NCBI GenBank assembly: GCA_006844765.1
Contig: SPJV01000102.1
Coordinates: 1-64,000 of the forward strand
Source: Alphaproteobacteria bacterium
GTDB taxonomy: Bacteria; Pseudomonadota; Alphaproteobacteria; UBA8366; Aestuariispiraceae
Reading direction: 5' to 3'
Length of the DNA stretch: 64,000 nucleotides
The number at the start of each line of letters is the position of its first letter. Within the stretch, counting starts at the first letter, position 1. A program made the translations under genes and the position numbers. The notes under the pieces were generated by a model that worked only from the letters and a program-made list of their open reading frames with translations, ran no database searches and had not been told where the DNA came from. This document shows, piece by piece, positions 9,214 through 17,560 of the stretch.

Positions 9214-11270
9214 GATGCGATCCTTACCAGAATATTGCCGTAGCGATCCACCTCAGCCTCGTCGCCGGGATGGATCGGAATGGTGGTGTCGAGTTGTTCT
9301 ATGATGGCCGGGCCAACAATCACGGATCCGGCAGCGAGGTCAGGCCGTGCATAGATTGCCGTGTCATGCGGCGCATCGCCATTGAACCAAACGGGACGGC
9401 TACCGCGCGTTTTCGGGGCACCGTCGGCTTCTCCTAGCCCGGCCTCATTCAGATCATGCCCCTTCACGAGCCCGGTCAGACGTAGATTAACGATCTCAAC
9501 CGCTGCATTACGGTTTGCATAGCCGTAGGCCCGTTCATGTTCGGCAAAGAACGCCTCTTTCATGGTCTTCAGACTCGGCACATCGGGCTCCTGGCCCATC
9601 GGTGTCTCGCCCAAAGCGACGCGCAGTTCGAAATTCTGGCCAACATAGCGCGCATCCGCGACAAGGCTCGTCCGCCCATTCTCTGCGGTCGCACCGACAC
9701 CCACCAGCCATTCTTGTGCCCGCCCCGCCAAGGCAGTGATCTCCGAAGCGACGCTGTCCTCGCAACCGGGCTCCAGTACCATGGGACGGCTGGCAACGAA
9801 GTCCTCCCGCGCCTCGGCAACCAGCAGGCCTTGTGCACAGACGATACCGGGCACCGCCGGCATCAACACTTCGGTAATGCCAAGCTCCGCCGCAATCTCT
9901 CGCGCATGCAGGGGGCCGGCACCGCCGAAGGGCATCAACGCATGTTCTGCCGGATCATGCCCACGCTCCACAGAGATGGTCCGCAACGCTCGCACCATAT
10001 TGGAGACAACGATCTCCAGCACCGCCAAGGCCGCCTGTTCAACCGTCCAGCCCAAATGCTCAGCAATCGGCATCATGGCCGCGATGGCTTTTTCTTTATC
10101 GAGCCGCACCGTGCCGTCGGCAAGCTCTTCACCCAACCGCCCGAGGATGAGATTGGCATCAGAGACAGTCGGTTCCGTTCCACCCCGGCTATAGCACGCG
10201 GGTCCCGGCACGGCGCCGGCGCTCTTCGGCCCGACCTTCAACAAGCCGTCGATATCGAACCAAGCGATGGATCCGCCGCCTGCACCAATCGTGTGGATAT
10301 CGATCATCGGCAAGCGGATCGGGAAGCCAGCGACATCCCGTTCCGGTGCCACATCCGGTGCGTAATCCTGGATCAGCGCGACATCGGCAGACGTACCACC
10401 GACATCGACGGTCAGGATATTGGGCTTGCCCGCTTGTTTCGCGACATGGACCGCGCCAACGACACCGGCAGCCGGGCCGGACAATGCCGTCCGAACCGGG
10501 AAGGCCCGCGCGGTTTCGGCTGTCATCAAGCCGCCACTCGATTGGTTGATGCCCAGGGTTGCATTCGGCGCCAATGCCGCCAATCCATCGGCTAAGCGGT
10601 CAATATACCCTTCCATCACCGGCTGCAGGTAGCCATTGATCGCTGTTGTGTTGAAGCGCTCAAATTCCCTGAATTCCGGCTGCACTTCGCTGGAGAGCGA
10701 GACGCGAAGGTCTGGTGCGAGTTCCTTCAGACGGTCACGCACCGCCTGTTCATGCTCCGGATTGAGAAACGCGAAGAGAAAACAGATCGCGCAGGCGTCA
10801 GCCCCACATTCCGCCATCCGTTCAATCAGGGACGGTAACGTTTCCAGATCCAATGGCTTTTCCACCGCACCATCTGCCCGCACCCGCTCACTGAGCTCTA
10901 AGCGTCGAATGCGCGGGACCAAGGGCGCCGGTGCATCGGCCTGAAGGTCAAAGATCGATGGCCGCGTCTGACGACCGATTTCCAACAGATCGCGAAACCC
11001 TTCTGTCGTGATCATCGCAACAGTGCCGCCTGTGCGCTGGATCAGGGCATTGGTTCCCACAGTCGTACCATGGGCCAGAGCCGTCACTTCCTTAAGGTCG
11101 ATCCCATGCAGGCGACTGAGCTCTTCTATCCCAGTCAGGATTGCCCGGCTGGGATCATCTGGGGTGGAAGACCACTTGACGCAGCGAGTTTCCCCGGTCT
11201 CCGGGTTTGCTGCAAAGATATCTGTAAAGGTGCCGCCCGTATCGACGCCGACGATCCACGCCACCGCCAT
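9210..11270 (-). CDS. hyuA: Hydantoinase A/oxoprolinase family protein
   Basis: 686 residues from an ATG at 11270 that has GAAGGAGA directly upstream; an upstream in-frame codon at 11282 lacks such a site. The N-terminal GVDTGGTFTDIF is the ATP-binding signature of the HyuA ASKHA fold. ALAHGTTVGTNAL, LSGPAAGVVGA, VDVGGTSADVAL and MPFGGAGPLHA follow in the expected order. It supplies the ATPase subunit for HyuB. No third acetone-carboxylase subunit is seen, so a hydantoinase or oxoprolinase-like reaction is favoured. Confidence 0.93.
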   Translation of the reverse strand: MAVAWIVGVDTGGTFTDIFAANPETGETRCVKWSSTPDDPSRAILTGIEELSRLHGIDLKEVTALAHGTTVGTNALIQRTGGTVAMITTEGFRDLLEIGRQTRPSIFDLQADAPAPLVPRIRRLELSERVRADGAVEKPLDLETLPSLIERMAECGADACAICFLFAFLNPEHEQAVRDRLKELAPDLRVSLSSEVQPEFREFERFNTTAINGYLQPVMEGYIDRLADGLAALAPNATLGINQSSGGLMTAETARAFPVRTALSGPAAGVVGAVHVAKQAGKPNILTVDVGGTSADVALIQDYAPDVAPERDVAGFPIRLPMIDIHTIGAGGGSIAWFDIDGLLKVGPKSAGAVPGPACYSRGGTEPTVSDANLILGRLGEELADGTVRLDKEKAIAAMMPIAEHLGWTVEQAALAVLEIVVSNMVRALRTISVERGHDPAEHALMPFGGAGPLHAREIAAELGITEVLMPAVPGIVCAQGLLVAEAREDFVASRPMVLEPGCEDSVASEITALAGRAQEWLVGVGATAENGRTSLVADARYVGQNFELRVALGETPMGQEPDVPSLKTMKEAFFAEHERAYGYANRNAAVEIVNLRLTGLVKGHDLNEAGLGEADGAPKTRGSRPVWFNGDAPHDTAIYARPDLAAGSVIVGPAIIEQLDTTIPIHPGDEAEVDRYGNILVRIAS

Positions 11271-11312
11271 TCTCCTTCGCAAAACAGGAGGCCAAAACGG
11301 CGTCCTTTAATT

Positions 11313-11329
11313 AATATACTTTGTGTATT
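11313..11329. promoter_or_regulatory. AT-rich imperfect palindrome upstream of hyuA
   Basis: Two seven-base arms, AATATAC and GTGTATT, pair with one mismatch around TTT, 43 bases upstream of the hyuA ATG in an unusually AT-rich segment. Spacing and composition would suit a dimeric repressor such as a GntR-type protein, but no cognate regulator gene adjoins it. Confidence 0.35.
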
Positions 11330-11447
11330 TTAATTTAATCAGAAAGACAACAGGATTTTCCACATCACGCGAAATTTGTGACGATTGCTTCAGATATACG
11401 CCAAAAAGCCGGCGATTATCTGAATAGTGCGGGTCCGTTACCCGGAC

Positions 11448-12020
11448 CTAGTCATCATTGCCAGGTTTAGGCAGGGCAATGACCTCAGCCCCATTCTCCG
11501 CCCCCTCTTTCGGCGGCTTGGCACGCGGGCGGCGTTTCGGGGTGCTCTCAATGGTTTCCTCACCCAGAATGCGATCAACATCCAGCACCGCGAGCAGATC
11601 ATTCTCCAGACGGAAGATACCAGCACAAAGCCGCCGCATCCGGGAAGCCAGCGTATTCGGCGGCTTATCAAAGCTCTTACGCGGTAGGGAGCGAACATCC
11701 CCGATGCTATCGACCAGAAGCGTGTAGAGATCACCCTTATGCTCCACAGTAACGGACATCATCCGTTCCCGCTCAATCGGTTCCGCCCCAAGGCATTCCC
11801 GAAGATCGATTACCGTGACAATCCGCCCACGAAGATTCAACACACCGGCAATGGCACTGGGCGCCAAGGGCACAGGTGTAATCTGTTGCGGTTCGACGAT
11901 ATCCTGGACTTTCAGGATCGGAATGCCGAAGAGCTGCCCGTCGACCATCATGGTGACAAGCTGTTCCACATCAACCGTAGTATGATGCTCATCGGATTCG
12001 ATATGTGCTAAGTCAGACAT
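11448..12020 (-). CDS. CheW-like chemotaxis coupling protein
   Basis: 190 residues from the ATG at 12020, preceded by GAGGAAG. The single CheW domain shows LVTMMVDGQLFGIPILKVQDIV, then PSAIAGVLNLRGRIVTVIDLR, the hallmark CheW strand. Further on is YTLLVDSIGDV. A basic then acidic tail of about 35 residues (KRRPRAKPPKEG) extends beyond the domain. It should bridge chemoreceptors and a CheA kinase at the membrane, but no other chemotaxis gene is in the window, so it may be a stand-alone adaptor. Confidence 0.9.
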   Translation of the reverse strand: MSDLAHIESDEHHTTVDVEQLVTMMVDGQLFGIPILKVQDIVEPQQITPVPLAPSAIAGVLNLRGRIVTVIDLRECLGAEPIERERMMSVTVEHKGDLYTLLVDSIGDVRSLPRKSFDKPPNTLASRMRRLCAGIFRLENDLLAVLDVDRILGEETIESTPKRRPRAKPPKEGAENGAEVIALPKPGNDD

Positions 12021-12238
12021 CCCGCTTCCTCGCTGTTCTCTCGTTCGCTCAAATTGCGCCGGATAAGACGCTCTACTATTTATGACGCACAAATAACCCT
12101 GTCATGCCTCCAGCTGAAAACCGGAGAAGAATTATCATGCTACCGCGCCCTTCCAAAATCACAAGCAAGAGCTCAAACACTCGACACTATGGGTAACACG
12201 CGATAGTTAACAAACGCCTAATGGAGCGCAATACCGCT

Positions 12239-12865
12239 ATGGACTTCCTTTTTGATACACCTTCCACCCCCGCCGGGGAAAGCACCTTGGTGCTGGCCCA
12301 TGGTGCCGGTGCCCCGATGGACAGTCCCTTCATGGGGGAAATTGCATCCCTGATCGCCGATCGCGGTTGGAAGGTCGCCCGTTTCGAATTCCCCTATATG
12401 GCGTCGCGCCGAACCGGCGGGAAAAAGCGCCCTCCGGACCGCGCCCCAATCCTGGAAGAGACTTGGGAAAACGTCATCACCGAACTGGGAGGAGCCGAAC
12501 ATCTGGTCATCGGCGGCAAATCCATGGGAGGACGGATCGCCTCCATGGTTTCGGACCGGTTGGAGGCCGCCGGACTTGTCTGCCTTGGCTATCCATTCCA
12601 CCCGCCCGGCAAGCCTGAGAAAACCCGCACTGAGCATCTTCTTGGCCTGAAAACACCGGCTTTAATCTGCCAAGGGACCCGCGACCCCTTTGGAACAAGG
12701 GATGATGTGGCCGGGTATGCGCTATCGAAGAGCATCAGAATGCACTGGGCTGAAGACGGCAATCACGATCTGGCTCCCCGCAAGGCCAGCGGGTTAACCC
12801 ATGCGGAGAACCTTGAAGGCTGTGCCGATGAAATCGCCGGGTTCATGGCCTCTATCAACGGCTAG
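12239..12865 (+). CDS. Alpha/beta hydrolase of the KANL3/Tex30-like family
   Basis: About 208 residues. VLAHGAGAPMDSPFM is the oxyanion region, and GGKSMGGRIAS holds the nucleophile serine in GKSMGG. AEDGNHDLAPRK carries the histidine. The ATG at 12239 has GGAG 12 bases upstream; an in-frame ATG at 12221 adds six residues and cannot be excluded. The family is often annotated as dienelactone-hydrolase-like, but the physiological substrate is unknown. It is transcribed away from the CheW-like gene. Confidence 0.8.
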   Translation: MDFLFDTPSTPAGESTLVLAHGAGAPMDSPFMGEIASLIADRGWKVARFEFPYMASRRTGGKKRPPDRAPILEETWENVITELGGAEHLVIGGKSMGGRIASMVSDRLEAAGLVCLGYPFHPPGKPEKTRTEHLLGLKTPALICQGTRDPFGTRDDVAGYALSKSIRMHWAEDGNHDLAPRKASGLTHAENLEGCADEIAGFMASING

Positions 12866-12882
12866 AATATTCCTTCGGCCTC

Positions 12883-12897
12883 TTAACCCTTCTTTAA
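12883..12897. promoter_or_regulatory. Candidate CtrA box TTAA-N7-TTAA
   Basis: The sequence is a perfect match to the CtrA consensus, TTAA, seven bases, TTAA. It lies 107 bases upstream of the ribbon-helix-helix gene. A further TTAA half-site is near 12955. A gcrA homologue in the same window makes a CtrA cell-cycle circuit plausible in this organism. Confidence 0.5.
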
Positions 12898-12975
12898 GTT
12901 TCCCCGTATAGATTTGTTACATCCATTGTTGACGGTCGCCGCTTTCCCAATGGGTTAAGCGGTCGACCGGAACGT

Positions 12976-13005
12976 CGGAGTAATTGGTATCGGAGTAATA
13001 GGTAT
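12976..13005 (+). repeat. Tandem 15-base duplication covering a ribosome-binding site
   Basis: Two adjacent 15-base units differ at one position, each carrying GGAGTAAT and GGTAT. Only the second copy runs into an ATG (13004), so it supplies the working ribosome site; the first reads ATC instead. Confidence 0.75.
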
Positions 13006-13288
13006 GAGTAATGAATTAGCCGCTGCACCGGTTGCAGCTCCGTCGAAAGAGTACAAAAACATGATCGACATGAATGATCCCTCGGAGATCAAGAAGCGTT
13101 CCGTCGTCATAGAAGGCCACCGGACGAGTATCTCTCTGGAAAACATCTTCTGGGAAACGGTTCGCGAAATTGCGATATCCAAGGGGCAGTCGGTCAATCA
13201 GTTGATCACCGAAATCGACAGCAACCGCAAAGGCAACCTGTCGAGCGCAATTCGCACCTATGTGCTGGTAACCAAACTATCGCACTGA
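13004..13288 (+). CDS. Ribbon-helix-helix domain protein
   Basis: 94 residues. After a 30-residue variable N-terminus comes KKRSVVIEGHRTSISLENIF, WETVREIAISKGQSVNQLI and SAIRTYVL, the pattern of the alphaproteobacterial RHH_4 family: a beta strand that pairs in the dimer followed by two helices. Such proteins usually bind DNA as dimers, but targets are unknown. The start is set by GGAG eight bases upstream, within a tandem duplication. A candidate CtrA box lies upstream. Confidence 0.85.
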   Translation: MSNELAAAPVAAPSKEYKNMIDMNDPSEIKKRSVVIEGHRTSISLENIFWETVREIAISKGQSVNQLITEIDSNRKGNLSSAIRTYVLVTKLSH

Positions 13289-13295
13289 CCCGGCA

Positions 13296-13703
13296 CTACT
13301 TGGTGGCCAATGCGATCAGCGCCGCTAGAGCATCCTCAGCCCGATCTTCCGGGATGAAGAGATGATCATGATAGAAGGCGGATACCGGATTGACGCCCAT
13401 CCCGAGGGCCGCGAGTTCAGGGACAATTCTCGCAAGAAACCCGACTGCGGCCAAATCCGAATGAATATTCAATGTGATCATGCGACAGGGGAATTCTGCC
13501 CTTAGCCCCGTCCTGCTTGCCACTTCGGCCTCAAGAATCAGCGTCACCCCCTCATTCTCCCGAAAGACCATCAAGGCGTTGGCGAGATGGGGCGAGGCTT
13601 CCGCCGTCGATCCTGTCGCAAAGACAAAGCGCCTTGGATCAAGCGTCGGGGACATGCTTCTCAGCAAAGTCTGAAGGTCGGAGATGGCCGCGCTCTCGCT
13701 CAT
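13296..13703 (-). CDS. ACT-domain protein (DUF2241 type)
   Basis: 135 residues with RRFVFATGSTAEAS near the N-terminus and, in the second half, FPCRMITLNIHSDLAAVGFLA followed by NPVSAFYHDHLFIPEDRAEDAL. This is the arrangement of the two small ACT-like segments in ACT_3/ACT_7 proteins. The role is presumably binding of a small effector such as an amino acid; no catalytic domain is attached. It is convergent with the ribbon-helix-helix gene and seven bases downstream of the 13710-14123 thioesterase on the same strand. Confidence 0.8.
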   Translation of the reverse strand: MSESAAISDLQTLLRSMSPTLDPRRFVFATGSTAEASPHLANALMVFRENEGVTLILEAEVASRTGLRAEFPCRMITLNIHSDLAAVGFLARIVPELAALGMGVNPVSAFYHDHLFIPEDRAEDALAALIALATK

Positions 13704-13709
13704 AACTTG

Positions 13710-14123
13710 TCAGACCACCAGACCCGCCAAAGCGTCCCGCACCCGATCCGGCACACGCACGGTTTCTCGTGTCCCGCGATCGACATAGACATGGACAAAG
13801 CGGCCCAGCGCCGCCGGGTCTTCCTCCTCATCACGGAACAGGCCAATCTGATAGGTCACAGATGAATTCCCAAGCTTGATCACCCGGATGCCGGCATTGA
13901 TGGTCTGCGGGAAGGTGATCTCCTTCATGAACTGGCATTGGGTTTCAACGACCAGCCCAACCTCTGCCGTCCGCGCCGGATCAAGCCCGGCATGCTCAAT
14001 CAAATGTCGGTTCACCACCGTGTCGAAATAGGAGTAGTACTCGACATTATTCACATGGCCATAAGGGTCTTGGTCCATCCATCGGGTCGGGATGGGGAGG
14101 AACCAGCGGAAGTCCTGGCGCAT
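13710..14123 (-). CDS. YbgC/4HBT-type acyl-CoA thioesterase
   Basis: 137 residues. The motif DPYGHVNNVEYYSYFD is the 4-hydroxybenzoyl-CoA-thioesterase active site, with catalytic Asp19. The rest of the hotdog fold follows (GNSSVTYQIGLF, RFVHVYVDR). It probably hydrolyses short or medium acyl-CoA in the cytoplasm. It sits between an alpha/beta hydrolase and an ACT protein on the same strand with small gaps, so all three may be co-transcribed. Confidence 0.87.
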   Translation of the reverse strand: MRQDFRWFLPIPTRWMDQDPYGHVNNVEYYSYFDTVVNRHLIEHAGLDPARTAEVGLVVETQCQFMKEITFPQTINAGIRVIKLGNSSVTYQIGLFRDEEEDPAALGRFVHVYVDRGTRETVRVPDRVRDALAGLVV

Positions 14124-14159
14124 CGGATTTGGGTTCGCCGTCGAAATCGTCCCAACCCC

Positions 14160-14960
14160 TCAAGCAACCTTGCGGATCAGACGCATCATGGCTTCGCGCG
14201 TCGCATCCGGGGCTTCGGTCATCATCATATGGCCGGAGCCGGTAATGACCTCCACCACCGAACCGGCAATGGCATCGATCAAGGGCTGGGCGGCCTTGCG
14301 CGGTGTCATCTTGTCACCGGCACCCAGGATAAAGGAAGTCGGGCAGGTCACCTTTGATGCCGCTTCGGCGGCGCCCTGATAATCTGCGCAGGAAGACAAG
14401 CCGGCGAACAGCACGCCATCCTTCTGGCTGTCGATCATCCGAATGGCGCCGCGCATCATCCAGATCCCATGCGCCTTGTTGCCACCGACATGGCCACGCG
14501 TCCCGTGGCCCCAGCTGGCAACGAATTCCGCCGCTGTCAGATCGTTCTGTTCCGCAGCCCCTAGCAGGGCTGGATGCACCGGCATCGCCGCCGCAGTGCC
14601 CAACAGCCCAAGACCGCAGGCCTTGTCGCCCAGCATCGCCGCCAGTTCCAAGGCAACGAAGGAACCCATGGAATGGCCGATCAGAACAGGCTTTTCGACC
14701 GCCATAACCTCCAGGAACCGCGCGACGAAATTCGCCATCGTCTCGATGCCCCGGATTACTTCTCCACCAGAGCGGCCATAGCCCGGCAGATCGAGCGCCA
14801 GGACCGAGGCCCCGTGATGCGCCAGATATCTGTTCTGCCCACCCCAGATCGAGTGATCACATCCGGCCCCATGGATCAGTATCGCTGCCGGTTTCTCAGG
14901 GTCGAAACTTCCGCCGCCGGTATTCACGAAGACCGGCACGCCATCCACATCAACAATCAT
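14160..14960 (-). CDS. Alpha/beta hydrolase
   Basis: 266 residues from the ATG at 14960, preceded by GAGGGAA; the frame is open to 15017 but that part overlaps metY and lacks a ribosome site. Key elements are ILIHGAGCDHSIW (oxyanion), DLPGYGRSGG, the nucleophile in IGHSMGSFVALEL, an acid in LGAGDKMT and the histidine in GSGHMMM. The single-domain fold is like that of esterases and haloperoxidases, but the substrate is not predictable. It lies just downstream of metY on the same strand. Confidence 0.85.
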   Translation of the reverse strand: MIVDVDGVPVFVNTGGGSFDPEKPAAILIHGAGCDHSIWGGQNRYLAHHGASVLALDLPGYGRSGGEVIRGIETMANFVARFLEVMAVEKPVLIGHSMGSFVALELAAMLGDKACGLGLLGTAAAMPVHPALLGAAEQNDLTAAEFVASWGHGTRGHVGGNKAHGIWMMRGAIRMIDSQKDGVLFAGLSSCADYQGAAEAASKVTCPTSFILGAGDKMTPRKAAQPLIDAIAGSVVEVITGSGHMMMTEAPDATREAMMRLIRKVA

Positions 14961-14988
14961 TATTCTATTCCCTCGTAACGTGCCCGGC

Positions 14989-16299
14989 TCACGCGGCTTT
15001 AGCGACACGGGCGGCACGTTTCAGCGCCTGCCCCAGATCGGCGATCAAATCATCCGGATCTTCCAGCCCGACAGATACACGGATCAAATCCTCGCCAAGT
15101 CCGGCATGGGCCATCTGCTCCGCCGTCATCTGCTGATGGGTGGTGGAGGCCGGATGCAGCACCAGCGATTTGGCATCTCCGACATTGGCAAGGTGGCTGA
15201 ACAGTTCCACCGATTCGATGAACTTAGCCCCGGCCGCACGGCCACCCTTAACCCCGAAGGCAAGCATGGAGCCCGCCCCCTTCGGCATGTATTTCTTGGC
15301 AAGCGCATGGTCAGGATGGCTGTCATGCCCCGGATAATTGACCCAGGCCACGGCCTCATGCCCCGCCAGGAATTCCGCCACCTTCTCTGCATTCGCAACA
15401 TGGCGATCCATGCGCAGCGGCAATGTTTCCAATCCTTGCAGCAGATAGAATGCATTGGCCGGGCTCAACACCGCGCCGAAGTCACGCATGCCTTCCGCCC
15501 GCGCCCGGTTGATGAAGCCGGCGGGACCATATTCCTCCGCAAAGACGATGCCGTGATAGCCGACATAGGGCTCCGTCAGGGTCGGCCATTTCTCGGCTGC
15601 CTTCCACCAGTCGAACTGTCCGCTATCGACCAACACGCCACCCATCGCGGTGCCGTGCCCGCCGATCCACTTGGTCGCGGAGTGAGCCACGATATCCACA
15701 CCATGCTCAAAGGGCCGGCAGAGATATGGCGTGTTGAAGGTCGCATCGATCATCAAGGGCAGGTCATGGCGATGCGCCACCTCTGCCACCCGCTCGATAT
15801 CCAGAACTTCCAGATTAGGGTTCCCCAGGATCTCGGAGAAAACCAATCGGGTGTCCGGCGTGATCGCCGCCTCAAAGGCATCCGGGTCGCGCGGATCAAC
15901 CATCGTTGCCGTGATCCCAAAGCGCGGCAGGGTGTTGAGGAACAGATTGATTGATCCCCCATAAAGCGATTTGGAGGCTACAATATGCCCGCCCTGCCCC
16001 ATCAATGTTGCAATCGCCAGGAAGATCGCGGCGTGGCCACTGCCCGTCCCCAACGCACCGACCCCGCCTTCCAGCGCTGCCATGCGTTCCTCAAAGACCG
16101 CAACGGTCGGGTTGGATATCCGCGAATAGATATGGCCCGGGCGCTCCAGATTAAACAGCGCAGCCGCATGGTCCGTATCGTCAAAGACATAGGACGTTGT
16201 CTGATAAATCGGCACCGCCCGCGCACCGGTCGTCGGGTCAGGCTGTTGGCCCGCATGCAGGCTCAAAGTATCAAATTTCAGGAAGTCGGGTTTGGGCAT
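14989..16299 (-). CDS. metY: O-acetylhomoserine sulfhydrylase / aminocarboxypropyltransferase
   Basis: 436 residues of the Cys/Met-metabolism PLP family. FDTLSLHAGQQPDPTTGARA is the characteristic MetY N-terminus, YSRISNPTVAVFEERMAALE is the substrate-phosphate region, and the PLP lysine is K210 in HSATKWIGGHGTAMGG. The length fits MetY (about 430) rather than MetB or MetC (about 390). It makes homocysteine from O-acetylhomoserine and sulfide, bypassing cystathionine. GAGGAG lies just before the start. The leader contains a six-base hairpin and repeated GCAAGCCG. Confidence 0.93.
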   Translation of the reverse strand: MPKPDFLKFDTLSLHAGQQPDPTTGARAVPIYQTTSYVFDDTDHAAALFNLERPGHIYSRISNPTVAVFEERMAALEGGVGALGTGSGHAAIFLAIATLMGQGGHIVASKSLYGGSINLFLNTLPRFGITATMVDPRDPDAFEAAITPDTRLVFSEILGNPNLEVLDIERVAEVAHRHDLPLMIDATFNTPYLCRPFEHGVDIVAHSATKWIGGHGTAMGGVLVDSGQFDWWKAAEKWPTLTEPYVGYHGIVFAEEYGPAGFINRARAEGMRDFGAVLSPANAFYLLQGLETLPLRMDRHVANAEKVAEFLAGHEAVAWVNYPGHDSHPDHALAKKYMPKGAGSMLAFGVKGGRAAGAKFIESVELFSHLANVGDAKSLVLHPASTTHQQMTAEQMAHAGLGEDLIRVSVGLEDPDDLIADLGQALKRAARVAKAA

Positions 16300-16543
16300 C
16301 TCAGGCTCCTCTGTGTCGACCGCCGCACCTTATGCCGGACAGCCCCTTTTTAAAACACCTGCAAGCCGGCTTTGAAACACCGACAAGCAAGCCGTCACCC
16401 TCACCATATTCTCGTCATGATTGGTTGATGATATACAAACAATCAAAAGCGTTGAGGCCAATCAAAGTCTTCCTACGCACGCGACCAGTGGCGTCATGCC
16501 GATAGGAGAAAGACGCCGCCAACCTCAGGGGTGGAGAAAACCC

Positions 16544-17527
16544 ATGTGTGCCAACATCAACCGATTGAGATCGTTCCTTACCGGCTTTACCGGCTTTGGT
16601 CCCGGACGGCTTGCCCTGGTTCTCTGCCTGATGGTCATGGCCACCCCGGCCCTGTCTCAAATCGTCACTGGCGAAGACGCTTGTGATAAAGCGCTGTCGT
16701 TTATGTATGGCCCGAATGAACACGCAAAGGGCGGGCTGACAGAAGAGCATGCGGCTAAAGCGAAGCCGGTCTGCACAGCACGGCTGAAAGACGATCCCAA
16801 TGATCCGAGGCTTCGGGGAGCGCTTGGGCTGATCTCGTTAATCCTGAACGACCGCGCTGGTGTCGAAGACCTGAAGACCGCTGCCAGAGACGGCGTCGTC
16901 GGCGCCATGGATCTCCTGTTTTCCCTCGCCAATGAAGGATACTTGATCGAGGGACCATCGAATCTAATAGATCGGGAACGGATTGCCCTTGAATGGGCAG
17001 AAATGGGTGCGGAGGCTGGAGATGCAAAGCTTCAAGCGCAAACAACAGAGGCCCTTTGGTTTCTATACCCATTTGACCCTGAGAATGTTGCCGACGGTCT
17101 ACGCTGGGCACGAGCATCAGCCGACCAAGGCAATGAGGACGGCCTGTATCTAGTGGCGACCTATCTGATCGGCGATGCGCCTGTCTCTGGCGACCGTACA
17201 CGAACAGATAAACAAAAAGAGGAAGGACGGTTAATCCTTAAGTCCCTCCTCGAGAACGGCAGCCTTTCCGCACGCTATCATAATGCTACGGAGCGCCTCT
17301 TAGCAGCGAAGACTGAACTGCAGATTTTCTCTGCCGTGCAGACTCTTGAGGAGCTTGGAGAACTGGGAATGGATTCCGCCTTCTACGTCTTAGGCTTGTC
17401 GCACTTCACAGGACATCCAATGCAAAAAAACGAAAAAAAGGGCATCGAGTATATTTGTCGTGCAGGCCCAGAGATTCGTCGCAATTTCGAAGCTACTGAA
17501 GAGCTTGAAATCGACTGCGCAGAATAG
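16544..17527 (+). CDS. Secreted protein with Sel1/TPR-like helical repeats
   Basis: 327 residues from the ATG at 16544 (GGTGGAG upstream). A signal peptide is clear: basic N-terminus, hydrophobic core LALVLCLMVMATPALS, cleavage near ALS-QI. The mature part has helical stretches such as ERIALEWAEMGAEAGDAKLQ, DGLRWARASADQGNEDGLYLV and LGELGMDSAFYVLGLSHFTG that resemble degenerate Sel1 repeats. Such repeats mediate protein contacts in the periplasm. The 3' third is richer in A and T than the 5' part. It precedes the NPAD-repeat gene by 33 bases and may be co-transcribed. Confidence 0.65.
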   Translation: MCANINRLRSFLTGFTGFGPGRLALVLCLMVMATPALSQIVTGEDACDKALSFMYGPNEHAKGGLTEEHAAKAKPVCTARLKDDPNDPRLRGALGLISLILNDRAGVEDLKTAARDGVVGAMDLLFSLANEGYLIEGPSNLIDRERIALEWAEMGAEAGDAKLQAQTTEALWFLYPFDPENVADGLRWARASADQGNEDGLYLVATYLIGDAPVSGDRTRTDKQKEEGRLILKSLLENGSLSARYHNATERLLAAKTELQIFSAVQTLEELGELGMDSAFYVLGLSHFTGHPMQKNEKKGIEYICRAGPEIRRNFEATEELEIDCAE

Positions 17528-17560
17528 AAGCGCGAAACCACCAAAAGAAAGGAAATCAAC

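Noticed and set aside
7825..9243. Long open frame antisense to hyuB
   Set aside because: It lacks a recognisable domain and ribosome site and its length follows from the codon bias of the real gene; the same applies to antisense frames at 9537-10595, 19973-21010 and 43894-45162.
12207..12221. Second CtrA-like site upstream of the hydrolase gene
   Set aside because: It reads TTAA-N7-CTAA, with one mismatch, and lies right at a start codon; too weak to annotate.
16342..16402. SAM-II riboswitch upstream of metY
   Set aside because: The conserved GCUAAA and the near-start ribosome site are missing, so I did not annotate it as a riboswitch; it is kept only as a weak observation.
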